A stretch of 10,505 nucleotides of DNA from Candidatus Zixiibacteriota bacterium. GTDB taxonomy: Bacteria > Zixibacteria > MSB-5A5 > SM1-73. The stretch covers positions 1 through 10,505 of the forward strand of contig JAGMFA010000071.1 of assembly GCA_023127875.1 (NCBI GenBank). Direction: 5' to 3'. The stretch's first letter is position 1. Each line of letters opens with the position of its first letter. The position numbers were made by a program, and so were the translations under genes. Of the stretch, positions 1 to 6,698 are shown piece by piece. The notes beneath the pieces were generated by a model that was not told where the DNA came from, ran no database searches, and saw only the letters and a list, made by a program, of their open reading frames with translations.

Positions 1-180
1 TGGATGATAACGTCTACAGGTAGCAGAAAATCCCTCACAGCAGATGTAGCAGACCTGTAGTGGGCGTAGCGAATCTATTAAGCAGATAAAAATCATCCGA
101 ATTTGGATCCGATCGGTATCAGCTTAATCCGTCTAATCAGCTGTGAGGCACTCTCCTGCTCTTTGTGGAGACGTTATCCT
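1..180. repeat. Imperfect ~180-bp inverted repeat at the window edge
   Basis: The left arm (about 2-41) and right arm (about 140-180) are inverted copies. GATAACGTCT near position 5 matches the reverse complement of AGACGTTATCC at 169-179, GAGCAG/CTGCTC-type sequence follows, and CCTCACAGC (33-41) is the exact complement of GCTGTGAGG (139-147). Both outer arms resemble the CTCCTTGTGGATGTTATC repeat found at 5790, 5949, 7211 and 7456, so this looks like two copies of that repeat facing each other. The inner GGCGTAGCGAA (62-72) also resembles the tail of the 5949 copy. No coding frame is supported here. The left limit is cut by the window. Confidence 0.6.
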
Positions 181-190
181 TAACGGGCTG

Positions 191-300
191 GAATTAAATC
201 CACCTCAAGCTATATTAAAACGGAGACCCCCACCCGTACGGGCGCTCGTCTGGGAAAGTCCCTCTTGGGTGTCCAATATGTATCCGGTCATTACAAAAAC
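191..300 (-). repeat. Dispersed intergenic repeat, copy 1 (filled)
   Basis: Read on the minus strand, 300-255 followed by 220-191 aligns with 9311-9386 on the plus strand. TTTTGTAATGACC, ATACATAT, ACACCCA and AGGTGGATTTAATT are shared exactly, and roughly five sixths of positions agree by eye. The two copies therefore lie in inverted orientation about 9 kb apart. Copy 1 differs from copy 2 by one extra block, 221-254. No open frame with a plausible start covers it, so it is treated as noncoding repeat DNA. Confidence 0.7.
221..254 (-). repeat. Short palindromic element, inserted copy A
   Basis: This 34-bp block is present in dispersed repeat copy 1 and absent at the matching junction in copy 2 (around 9357). 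On the minus strand it begins CCCAGACGAGC, contains the perfect 10-bp palindrome CCCGTACGGG (233-242) and ends GTGGGGGTCTCCG. The element at 7232-7294 has the same start and nearly the same end around a different, longer core. Related copies lie at 9550-9574 and 9655-9680. It is too small to encode anything and resembles a REP- or MITE-like unit; how it moves is unknown. Confidence 0.65.
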
Positions 301-323
301 AAGAAAGCCTTGAGAGCCTGTTT

Positions 324-368
324 GTCCGAGACAAGCCCTGAACCATACGGTTCAGGGCAAGCTCGGAC
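324..368. other. Nested stem-loop upstream of the small membrane gene
   Basis: An outer stem GTCCGAG (324-330) / CTCGGAC (362-368) encloses a perfect 10-bp inner stem, GCCCTGAACC (335-344) / GGTTCAGGGC (349-358), with a four-base loop ATAC. The internal loop is ACAA against AAG. No T-run follows, so it is not an intrinsic terminator on either strand. It lies 82 bp upstream of the start codon at 451. It could be a structured leader or another mobile palindrome; I cannot tell which. Confidence 0.6.
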
Positions 369-450
369 CCTACAAAAATTATTAAGGTATCAGTCAAACT
401 ATCCGAAAAAGAAGAAGGAGATAAGAAAATCCAAACTAAAAGGAGGGAAT

Positions 451-696
451 ATGTTAATCTGGTGCTCAGTGCTTCTATTTTTAGGGATCTTCGCTTTCTT
501 AGATTCCATCTTCACCTTCGGCGAGATATTCAGAAGAGTCAATTCGGTCCTGTTCATGCTGGTCTCTCTGGGGCTTTTAGTAAGAACCAGCACCAAAATC
601 AGAATGGCAAAAAGGGAGGAGCAGTCAAAAAGGATCGAGCAGTTGGAAAAGAAGATCACTGAACTAACGGGGAAGGAGAAGGTGGAGGTAAGATAA
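451..696 (+). CDS. Small two-helix membrane protein with C-terminal coiled coil
   Basis: This is an 81-residue protein of unknown function. The frame is open from 265, but ATG at 451 is chosen because AAAGGAGGG lies just upstream at good spacing and because the extra upstream codons run through the palindromic repeat DNA. Residues 2-22 and about 30-48 are hydrophobic and should form two membrane helices. Residues 49-76 are strongly charged (KIRMAKREEQSKRIEQLEKKI begins the stretch) and show a heptad pattern suggesting a short cytoplasmic coiled coil. I do not recognise a family. It is the only plus-strand gene in the left half and has no co-directional neighbour, so it is probably transcribed alone. 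No convincing promoter or terminator was found. Confidence 0.65.
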   Translation: MLIWCSVLLFLGIFAFLDSIFTFGEIFRRVNSVLFMLVSLGLLVRTSTKIRMAKREEQSKRIEQLEKKITELTGKEKVEVR

Positions 697-746
697 CGAA
701 AAAGAAATAGTCCGCGGAATATATCTGTTTTATTACATTTTTAAGG

Positions 747-2603
747 TTATCCTGTGGAACTGGAGGATTCTTTTGCTTTAAGTTCCCTGAGCTTATCTCT
801 CACCTCATCCACGTAGACCGAACGATCGTAGTCTTTCAAAAGTTTCTGGTAAGCTTCGAGGGCTTTGGTTTTATCATTCAAATCGTAATTGTATACATCC
901 CCGATCAACTTCTGCGCCTGGGCACAGAAAAAGCTTTCTGGATATCTCTCCAAAAGCTCCCCCAAAGCTTTCAAAGATAGGGGAAACTTCTTTTCTTCTC
1001 TATATATCTTCGCCTTTTCAAGCTGAGCCAGATCGGACAGTTTTTCAGATTTTGCCGAGATTATCTTATCAAACTTAGAGAGGGCGGGCTCTGCCTTTCC
1101 CTGAAGCTTATCCAGCAAAGCCTGGGCGAATACGGAGAGGAGATATCTGTCCAGCTCCTGATTTTCGCTGATCACTATTATTCTCTCTAAGCTATTGTTA
1201 ACATAGAGCCCTTTGGGAAAATCAGCTATCAGACGATTATATCCCTCCGAAGCCTCCTCCAGGTTTCCCTGATAGAACTCTATCTCGGTCAATTTGAATT
1301 TTATCTCCTCCTCTTGGGGATCTGCTTTTGGATCTTTCAAAGCATTCAGAAAAAGTGTCTGAGCACTGTCCAGATCATCTTTAGCCATCATACAGTCACC
1401 CAATCTTACCAAAGCGTCAGGATACTGGTATGAATCCCGATAGTTGAAGACCACATTTTGAAAGCGGGAGAAAGCCTCATCCGGTTTTTTGAGAAAGAAG
1501 AGATTAATCTCCCCGATTCGAAAGTAGGAGAGAGCAACTTCATGGGTGAGGAATCCTTGATACTTATCTATTATCTGTTGATAGGCGCCAATGGCTTCTG
1601 TGAACCTCTCCTGCCCCTCATATGAAAGTGCTATGTATAATTCTGCGGAAACGGCAACCTCTCTGGAGGGTTTTGTGGAGATAAGATACTTGCAGGCAGA
1701 GGTAGCCTGGTGGAAAAATTCCTTATTATAGCACATCCATATAAACTTTAAGATAAATCCTCCACCCCCTCCGAAAAGCTTATCTACCGTCTTGTAAACC
1801 TCAAATGCATCGCTTAGGTTTTTTCTGCGGAAAAGCAGATCTCCATACAGCTTCTGCGAATACATGTCTTTCGGATTCTCTTTGATTCTCTGGCTCAAAG
1901 CCAACTCGATTCCATCTAAGTTCTCTTCGGTTTGAATCAGCCTGTTGATTCGGTCCTCTACCAAATCAAATCTGCTGGAATCCTCACCCATGAAAAGGAA
2001 ATACTCATCCACCGCCTGCTTGTAATCTTTCAGCGCCTCATACAGATTGGCTAAATCGAAGGCGAAGACAGAAGGTTTGCCCAACTTCATCCGTGCTAGT
2101 TTGTAGGTATCCATGGCTTCAGAGGTGAAACCATTTCTCAGATAGACCAAAGCCACCTCATAATAACTCTGTTTACGGTTCGGAGAAAGTTCGATAGCTT
2201 TATTCAAGTTTAATTTGGCTTCCTCTTCTCTCTCTGTCTTAAGATACACATTTGCCAGCTCGCAATAAAACCTCCAGTTCTTCGGCTCACGGGCTAAATC
2301 CTTTCTGATCATCTCCTCTACCTTATCATATTCTTTGCCGGCAAGATATGCCTCTTTCAAAAGATCATGCAGTTCTCCTGTTTCGCCATATACATCCTTC
2401 AGTTGATTGATCAATTTTATCGCTTCGTCAGCCTTGCCCACCCGGATCAGTTCTTTTGCCAGATCCAGGTTGATAAGATATTTTTCCGTTTTCTGTGTTG
2501 AAGGAGAAACGATGCGGATTTTTTCTCCCTGCGGCGCTGAAGAAAAGACTGAGAAAGAAAAAACCAGGATGAACAATAAGGATAACGTGATAAACTTTTT
2601 CAT
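747..2603 (-). CDS. Secreted tetratricopeptide-repeat protein
   Basis: This is a 618-residue protein. Residues 1-22 form a Sec signal peptide (MKKFITLSLLFILVFSFS, then SVFSSA), with no lipobox cysteine, so a periplasmic or outer-membrane-associated location is likely. From about residue 40 to 610 it is almost entirely helical repeats with TPR hallmarks. Clear units lie near 43-72, 110-142 (ending AIELSPN), 144-175, 317-349, 354-390, 395-425, 435-465 and 560-592 (ALEAYQKLLKDY). TPR arrays are protein-binding scaffolds; the BamD/YbgF-like unit style suggests envelope assembly or transport, but no partner is visible and this is inference. A run of five glycines (278-282) interrupts the helical pattern between two halves. 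The C-terminus is a serine-rich tail. The start is fixed by the signal peptide; GGAGAG lies upstream at rather long spacing. It appears to be monocistronic. Confidence 0.85.
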   Translation of the reverse strand: MKKFITLSLLFILVFSFSVFSSAPQGEKIRIVSPSTQKTEKYLINLDLAKELIRVGKADEAIKLINQLKDVYGETGELHDLLKEAYLAGKEYDKVEEMIRKDLAREPKNWRFYCELANVYLKTEREEEAKLNLNKAIELSPNRKQSYYEVALVYLRNGFTSEAMDTYKLARMKLGKPSVFAFDLANLYEALKDYKQAVDEYFLFMGEDSSRFDLVEDRINRLIQTEENLDGIELALSQRIKENPKDMYSQKLYGDLLFRRKNLSDAFEVYKTVDKLFGGGGGFILKFIWMCYNKEFFHQATSACKYLISTKPSREVAVSAELYIALSYEGQERFTEAIGAYQQIIDKYQGFLTHEVALSYFRIGEINLFFLKKPDEAFSRFQNVVFNYRDSYQYPDALVRLGDCMMAKDDLDSAQTLFLNALKDPKADPQEEEIKFKLTEIEFYQGNLEEASEGYNRLIADFPKGLYVNNSLERIIVISENQELDRYLLSVFAQALLDKLQGKAEPALSKFDKIISAKSEKLSDLAQLEKAKIYREEKKFPLSLKALGELLERYPESFFCAQAQKLIGDVYNYDLNDKTKALEAYQKLLKDYDRSVYVDEVRDKLRELKAKESSSSTG

Positions 2604-2633
2604 AAGCTAACTTAACTCTCCACTTTTATATGT

Positions 2634-2662
2634 ATTATACGCCGAAGCCCGCAAGAAATGAA
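2634..2662 (-). promoter_or_regulatory. Probable sigma70 promoter of the TPR gene
   Basis: Read on the minus strand, a perfect TATAAT (-10, at 2639-2634) is preceded 17 bp upstream by TTCATT (2662-2657), a weak -35 matching three of six consensus bases. Transcription would start near 2627, giving a leader of about 23 nt that contains the GGAGAG at 2621-2616. Confidence 0.45.
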
Positions 2663-2706
2663 GGTTTTTCGTGTTACTTAGCTGGCAGGCCTTTATCTGC
2701 CGTTCA

Positions 2707-2735
2707 TTCCCGTTGGTGAAGAACACCAACGGGAA
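2707..2735. repeat. Perfect 12-bp stem hairpin
   Basis: TTCCCGTTGGTG (2707-2718) and CACCAACGGGAA (2724-2735) are exact complements around a five-base loop, AAGAA. It sits in the 223-bp gap between the coiled-coil gene and the TPR gene, about 90 bp past the stop of the former. Neither strand has a T-run after the stem, so it is not a classical intrinsic terminator. It could stabilise the operon mRNA 3' end or be a mobile palindrome. Confidence 0.7.
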
Positions 2736-2826
2736 GCAAGTGACCAAATGGCAATAACCTATAAAGGACAAACTATGTAAGTCAACAATGCCCAAAGGGC
2801 TGGTTGACAAACAAGGCTGAATCAGC

Positions 2827-3597
2827 TTATTGGGGTGACAAACTTCTAGACAAAATCTTTAATGGTTCTTTGCTAATTACTTCAATATTAATGTCGTTTC
2901 CTTCTTTTAAATATCCTGTGATGTAATAAAAACCTGTAGAATCTGGATCAATCGTTATCCGAGTTCCTTGTTCCTCCACAAAAGCTCCACTTTTTCTCTC
3001 AGTTATTGTGACAAACCTTCGATCAAATCTAATTCTAATCTGAACATCCCTCAGTCCAGTAGCTGGTTCAGATCTGAAAACATAAATGGTGTGAAATAGG
3101 TTTGATATGGAGTCTCGACGTGGTTCTGTATGGTCCAAGAAAACTAACTTAGGTTGCATTTTTGAAATCTCCGAGGCAAGTTTTTGTAAAGCTTCTTGAT
3201 CGCTCCATCCCGGATATTCCGATCGAGCCCTGGTTATGAAAGGTTCCAATAAGGCTGTTAGTTTTTGGTTACCACTTTCTATCTCAGCAAGTTTAGTTTT
3301 AAGAGAATCATTTACACCTAGCAATGATTCATATTGATTAACGATTGTCTCATATTGTGTCTTGATTTCACTAAAGTCACTTTGTAATGATGCGAACTTT
3401 CTCGCCTTAGACTTGGATTCCTTAGTCTCATGAACAAAGTCTCCCGATGTGATCAATAAAGCCATTATCACCCCCGCAAAAAGCCATAACCTGTATCTTT
3501 TTAGTTTCTTCTCATCTGACCGGTAGAGTAAGTAATAGCCCAATACCGCCACGATGAATTCTAACATAGATAGGACAATTCTCAAGAACATCAGCAT
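2827..3597 (-). CDS. Membrane-anchored coiled-coil protein, third gene of the lpoB operon
   Basis: This 256-residue protein of unknown function has hydrophobic helices at about 5-25 and 36-52, separated by a short charged loop (RSDEKKLKRYR), indicating a membrane anchor. Residues 58-116 form a long heptad-patterned coiled coil. A segment with YPGWSDQEALQKL (128-140) follows, and residues 165-250 look like beta strands (VQIRIRF, RFVTITE, TRITIDP, GFYYITGYL, INIEVI), suggesting a small beta-sandwich domain. It begins 17 bp after the stop of the COG3014-type gene on the same strand, so it is very likely co-transcribed and shares an envelope role. No good Shine-Dalgarno precedes ATG at 3597; ATG two codons later is an alternative. 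I do not recognise the family. Confidence 0.8.
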   Translation of the reverse strand: MLMFLRIVLSMLEFIVAVLGYYLLYRSDEKKLKRYRLWLFAGVIMALLITSGDFVHETKESKSKARKFASLQSDFSEIKTQYETIVNQYESLLGVNDSLKTKLAEIESGNQKLTALLEPFITRARSEYPGWSDQEALQKLASEISKMQPKLVFLDHTEPRRDSISNLFHTIYVFRSEPATGLRDVQIRIRFDRRFVTITERKSGAFVEEQGTRITIDPDSTGFYYITGYLKEGNDINIEVISKEPLKILSRSLSPQ

Positions 3598-3614
3598 AGG
3601 ATCGTTGTAATCAA

Positions 3615-5033
3615 TTAATTGAGAGAGAAAACTTCAATCAGATTTAATCCGTTTTTTGTAACTCGATATTCATAAACGTCTGTGGCGCTGACAAGATGTC
3701 CATCCTCATCCAGAAATTCGATGGTTAAATCATAGGTCCCCGGTTCGATCTCAAAATCGCCCACATAGATTTTTCCGGGAAGCAGACGCGAACAGCGCAG
3801 GTCGGCATTTTCGGAGATATCCGTGCCCACGTCAATTGCCGCCTTTTTCAACCATCCTTTCAGTCCTCCGGTATCAGCTTTCTTTTTAGCCTTATGCGCG
3901 GCCAAACCCTTAAAAACTGCGCGGGCCACGGTGCGAAGGTAGATAAGTGACTTTTTAGCCTGGAAAGTTTCCTGTGCTACTTTTGCCACATCCTCAAGGA
4001 GCTGCAATTCACCGATAAGTTTTGAATCAACAAAAACTCTTATCCGGCTTATGTATGACGGTCGGGAAACAATCTGGGGAATGGAAAACTTGAAATAATA
4101 ATCTTCAGAAACCTCAATTGGCAGGTGCCCGTATTCAGAATCTTTTCTTTCCGGATCGGTGTATAATACCTGCACTAAGTCTAAATCCTTATCAGTCCTG
4201 ATACGAAGATTCAGCGCTTCCTTGACCGGAGACAATCCAGCCAAGGCAACAACGCTCAGTATCTCTTTGTCCTCAGAGAAGTGTTTTACTTCAGGAACCT
4301 CAAAATCATAGATATGAGGCTGCTCTCGAAAAGCTGACCTGAGCAGATCATAATCGATTCTGGCATCATCCATCTTGCCTTCGGTAGAATATATATGCAT
4401 ACTCAGATAGCGGGCGAAGGCATCGTTGTTGAACCGCACCTTTTTCGCCCGGTAATCGAGTTTAACCTTGACGGTATCATCCAGTGAGCCCTGTTCAAAC
4501 CTGCGGGAGACATCACCATATTTCTGTTCCAACAGATTCAGTTTCTCATTGGCTCGTCTGACCTCGACAAAGGCGCCGTCAAAGTCAGTTTGGGCTATAT
4601 AATTGAGGGCTTTAATCAGATTGGTGTAAAGAATTTCGTAATCCTCACCGGCATATTCAAGAACGTTGTCATTTAGCAAAAGTGAGGCCGCCGCTTTTGA
4701 GACGCTTTTGGTGAAAAGTTCATCCGCAGCATCTTCGGCCTGAGTTAATTTCTGATTGCTGGTATCGAAACGGGAGGCGTAATGATAGGCTAATCCTGCA
4801 TCTATATAGTAGAGAAACCGATCCTTTTTTCCGTATTTTTTGTCCGCTTTGGCTTTCTCTATCTTTTGAACGGCCGCGTCGAAATTATCGTTTTCTAAGT
4901 CGGCAGTTATAGGTTCATAAAAGGCTTTTTTAGTCGCTACCGAGCCGCAGCCGACAAATAAAAACAGACACAAAAACAGACCAATGGCTGACCTTTTAGT
5001 GCCACTTGATGTCAACTCCGCCAATTTTACCAC
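3615..5033 (-). CDS. COG3014-type TPR lipoprotein
   Basis: This is a 472-residue predicted lipoprotein. A hydrophobic signal (about 15-28) ends in FVGC with the lipidated cysteine at residue 29. The N-terminal half (about 45-240) is helical with TPR-like units such as FDAAVQKIEKAKADKKYGKK and DFDGAFVEVRRANEKLNLLEQKYGD. The C-terminal part contains ENADLRCSRLLPGKI (408-422), followed by a beta-rich tail with EPGTYDLTIEF, a layout I associate with COG3014. In Vibrio-type genomes this family sits beside lpoB, as it does here. The start is GTG at 5033, overlapping the lpoB-like stop by 7 bp, with no strong Shine-Dalgarno, so translational coupling is likely. No ATG lies between it and the lipobox; TTG starts slightly downstream are possible. 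The function in the family is not settled. Confidence 0.85.
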   Translation of the reverse strand: MVKLAELTSSGTKRSAIGLFLCLFLFVGCGSVATKKAFYEPITADLENDNFDAAVQKIEKAKADKKYGKKDRFLYYIDAGLAYHYASRFDTSNQKLTQAEDAADELFTKSVSKAAASLLLNDNVLEYAGEDYEILYTNLIKALNYIAQTDFDGAFVEVRRANEKLNLLEQKYGDVSRRFEQGSLDDTVKVKLDYRAKKVRFNNDAFARYLSMHIYSTEGKMDDARIDYDLLRSAFREQPHIYDFEVPEVKHFSEDKEILSVVALAGLSPVKEALNLRIRTDKDLDLVQVLYTDPERKDSEYGHLPIEVSEDYYFKFSIPQIVSRPSYISRIRVFVDSKLIGELQLLEDVAKVAQETFQAKKSLIYLRTVARAVFKGLAAHKAKKKADTGGLKGWLKKAAIDVGTDISENADLRCSRLLPGKIYVGDFEIEPGTYDLTIEFLDEDGHLVSATDVYEYRVTKNGLNLIEVFSLN

Positions 5034-5623
5034 TTAGTTTTTTTCTTGGAGATCTCTTTCTTGATCTTCTTGGTGCCGATCCAGACTTTTTCCATGCTTT
5101 CAATGTTGATCATCTCCAAATCAGTCTGATAATACACCACCCTGATGCCTTCGATCTCATCGGTTATCGACTTAATGGCACCCAGGAGGATGAAATCTGC
5201 ACCGGTTTCTGCCCTGATTCGTTTCATGGTTTCAGGGGAAGCCCAGTCCTGTTGATCGAAACGTTCCCCCCGAATCTCATCCCGCTGACCCCGGCTGGCG
5301 ACAAATCTTACCTGACCGGAGTTTATCAGCTCCCTTTCAAAGTCGGTGGTAAAGGTTTCCGTGTCGATATGTTCGCTGCTTTTATTGCGAATAGTCCCCA
5401 CCGTCACCACTGGCTTCCCCCCTGCGGCGGTTGCCCAGTTAGTTATCCATGGACGGGAAAGACAATCAGCTATCATTTCCTCTGCCACCAGGCGGGCGTC
5501 GGTATCGTTCCATCTGCCGCTTAAGTCGGTAACGGTCTCTGGCTCAATACGGTAAACCTTTCGGGACGAGCCACATGCCAAGGTCAAGCAAAGCACCAGC
5601 AAAACTACGAAAGTCTTTTTCAT
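5027..5623 (-). CDS. lpoB: LpoB-like penicillin-binding-protein activator lipoprotein
   Basis: This is a 198-residue lipoprotein resembling LpoB (COG3417), which in E. coli is an outer-membrane lipoprotein that reaches through the periplasm to stimulate the synthase PBP1B. The signal peptide MKKTFVVLLVLCLTLAC places the lipidated cysteine at 17; the -3 residue is Thr, slightly off the usual lipobox. Family-like features are the substrate-domain start PVVTVGTIRNKSSEHIDTE, then FERELINSGQVRFVA, the core GADFILLGAIKSI, and the terminal strand VVYYQTDLEMINIESMEKVWIGTK. The length is close to E. coli LpoB (about 213). ATG at 5623 has AAAGGAG at 5635-5629, five bases away. It is the first gene of a three-gene operon. 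Whether the partner is a PBP1B-like enzyme cannot be told from here. Confidence 0.82.
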   Translation of the reverse strand: MKKTFVVLLVLCLTLACGSSRKVYRIEPETVTDLSGRWNDTDARLVAEEMIADCLSRPWITNWATAAGGKPVVTVGTIRNKSSEHIDTETFTTDFERELINSGQVRFVASRGQRDEIRGERFDQQDWASPETMKRIRAETGADFILLGAIKSITDEIEGIRVVYYQTDLEMINIESMEKVWIGTKKIKKEISKKKTKW

Positions 5624-5713
5624 CTTTTCTCCTTTCTGAAAAGAGTTGACAGCTTTTTTTACAGAATACTAATACGGCATCCATCACCAGAAGTTCTTGG
5701 ACGTTATAAACAA

Positions 5714-5742
5714 GAATTAAGAGGAACTTTTTATTGTGTCAA
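5714..5742 (-). promoter_or_regulatory. Candidate promoter for the lpoB operon
   Basis: On the minus strand a perfect TTGACA (5742-5737) is followed after 17 bp by TAATTC (5719-5714), a poor -10. A TATAAC at 5708-5703 matches a -10 better but is 28 bp from that -35, and TATTCT near 5670 is a third option without a good -35. A promoter in this 120-bp leader is likely, but its exact site is uncertain. Confidence 0.3.
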
Positions 5743-5789
5743 GCGTTTTTTGCATTGCCACCGAATCTTTTGCCCTCGTCCTTTAAACC

Positions 5790-5836
5790 TATGCTCCTTG
5801 TGGATGTTATCCCCACAAGAACGAAAATCTGTGAGG
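5790..5836 (+). repeat. Hairpin repeat R1 (right half lost)
   Basis: This is a copy of the CTCCTTGTGGATGTTATC repeat. TTGTGG (5798-5803) can pair with CCACAA (5813-5818), and the repeat continues to GTGAGG at 5831-5836. Where the intact copy at 7456 goes on with ATGATAAC, this copy instead runs into the GGTCGGGCA hairpin at 5839. No gene lies within 5624-6060; the gap holds the lpoB leader and these repeats. Confidence 0.65.
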
Positions 5837-5838
5837 CC

Positions 5839-5888
5839 GGTCGGGCATGGGATTGCCCTGAGGGGTTCACCCTGAAGGGTGCCCGACC
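5839..5888. repeat. Palindrome with 9-bp stem and structured loop
   Basis: GGTCGGGCA (5839-5847) pairs perfectly with TGCCCGACC (5880-5888). The 32-base interior can fold further through AGGG/CCCT pairs around GTTCA. There is no T-run on either side. It abuts the truncated end of repeat R1, suggesting insertion into that repeat. Confidence 0.6.
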
Positions 5889-5913
5889 TACGAGAAATCC
5901 ATACCTTTTACCA

Positions 5914-5945
5914 TCGTAGGCAGGGCTCCCAGCCCTGCCGAACGA
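5914..5945. repeat. Palindrome with 9-bp stem, GGCAGGGCT type
   Basis: GGCAGGGCT (5919-5927) and AGCCCTGCC (5931-5939) pair perfectly around CCC, with TCGT/ACGA extending the base. It ends just before repeat R2. No T-tract follows, so it reads as a REP-like palindrome rather than a terminator. Confidence 0.6.
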
Positions 5946-5948
5946 GAT

Positions 5949-6015
5949 TATGCTCCTGTAGTTGTTTTATCCACAAGAGGGAAGTTAGCGAGGATGATAA
6001 CACCCGCGCGTAGCG
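5949..6015 (+). repeat. Hairpin repeat R2
   Basis: A diverged copy of the family: TATGCTCCTGTAG, then TTTTATCCACAAGAGG, then GCGAGGATGATAAC (5988-6001), then CGCGTAGCGAA. It keeps both halves seen in the intact 7456 copy, but its stems are imperfect. It lies 46 bp downstream of the stop of the TPR gene ending at 6061. Confidence 0.6.
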
Positions 6016-6060
6016 AAAAGGCAAAACCTTTCTTATGTGCCGTTGTCATTCGATGAATTC

Positions 6061-6693
6061 TTACTGTTGTATCAGACTCTTGAATTCCGGCGATACCTCG
6101 AATTTTTTAAATTGAACGTCGTTACCAATTATATCGCGAAAACTTGGATCAAGCCCTATAACCTTCTTAACTTCTTCGACCGCTTTCGAAGTTTCCCCCC
6201 TTGCCCAGTATGCAAGTGCCAAATTGTAATGACACCAGATGTAGGTAGGATCTATTTCTATACAGCGTTTCTCGGTCTTGACAGCTTTTTCAGATTCCCC
6301 TTTCCTCAGGAGCGAATATCCCTTTAAATCAAGGACAAACGGCAGCGAATCCAGCTCAATAGCTCGGTCGTACGCAGCTATAGCATCAGAGTACTTCCCC
6401 TTGCGTGCAAACCAAATCCCCATACTAACATGGTCACCAGCATCTTTTGTCCTTTGAAGCTGGGTTCTGAGAAAATCAAGCTCTCTCTGTTTATCATCAA
6501 TCTTGTGTTCCAGCAATTGCAAATCTTGTGTTCTAATCTTTAGGGTCTGTGCTTGCCAAACTGTCCAAATTGTCAAAGCCACTCCCGCCAAAAGTGGGAG
6601 ACCAAAATATAGCATGGCATTGCGGCGCCGTTTTTTCTCCTTAACCTCTAGTTTGTCAAGCAAGGCTTTTATGTCTTCCGTGACTTTTTCCAT
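6061..6693 (-). CDS. Membrane-anchored coiled-coil/TPR protein
   Basis: This is a 210-residue protein. A basic N-terminal segment (KEKKRRR) precedes one membrane helix (about 26-47, AMLYFGLPLLAGVALTIWTVW). A coiled coil (about 51-82) and three TPR-like units follow, near 87-118 (FARKGKYSDAIAAYDRAIEL), 120-150 and 153-184 (YWARGETSKAVEEVKKVIGL), ending in a DPSF-containing tail. The topology suggests an inner-membrane anchor holding a TPR binding domain; the partner is unknown. ATG at 6693 is chosen over ATG at 6702 because AGGAGG (6708-6703) is 9 bases from the former and directly touches the latter. The upstream gene stops only 5 bp before this start, so the two form an operon. Confidence 0.82.
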   Translation of the reverse strand: MEKVTEDIKALLDKLEVKEKKRRRNAMLYFGLPLLAGVALTIWTVWQAQTLKIRTQDLQLLEHKIDDKQRELDFLRTQLQRTKDAGDHVSMGIWFARKGKYSDAIAAYDRAIELDSLPFVLDLKGYSLLRKGESEKAVKTEKRCIEIDPTYIWCHYNLALAYWARGETSKAVEEVKKVIGLDPSFRDIIGNDVQFKKFEVSPEFKSLIQQ

Positions 6694-6698
6694 ATGTG

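Noticed and set aside
335..358. Group II intron domain V or similar ribozyme piece, suggested by ATACGGTTC
   Set aside because: The stem is a simple perfect palindrome with a four-base loop; the conserved AGC triad, bulge and GNRA-type loop of domain V are missing, and no reverse transcriptase gene is nearby.
265..450. Extension of the small membrane protein to a 143-residue product starting at 265
   Set aside because: The extra codons run through the dispersed repeat and the nested hairpin, while ATG at 451 has a strong AAAGGAGGG site and begins the hydrophobic helix.
2607..2810. A 67-codon minus-strand frame between the TPR gene and the coiled-coil gene
   Set aside because: It includes the perfect 12-bp hairpin, overlaps the TPR gene promoter, has no ribosome site and shows no recognisable protein features.
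5646..5670. Plus-strand TTGACA upstream of TACTAA as a promoter
   Set aside because: The spacing to the best -10 is only 15 bp and no plus-strand gene follows; the TTGACA match is probably chance in the AT-rich lpoB leader.
6013..6035. AAAGG/CCTTT hairpin as an intrinsic terminator after the TPR gene ending at 6061
   Set aside because: The stem is only five base pairs and is followed by just four T on the minus strand, too weak to call.
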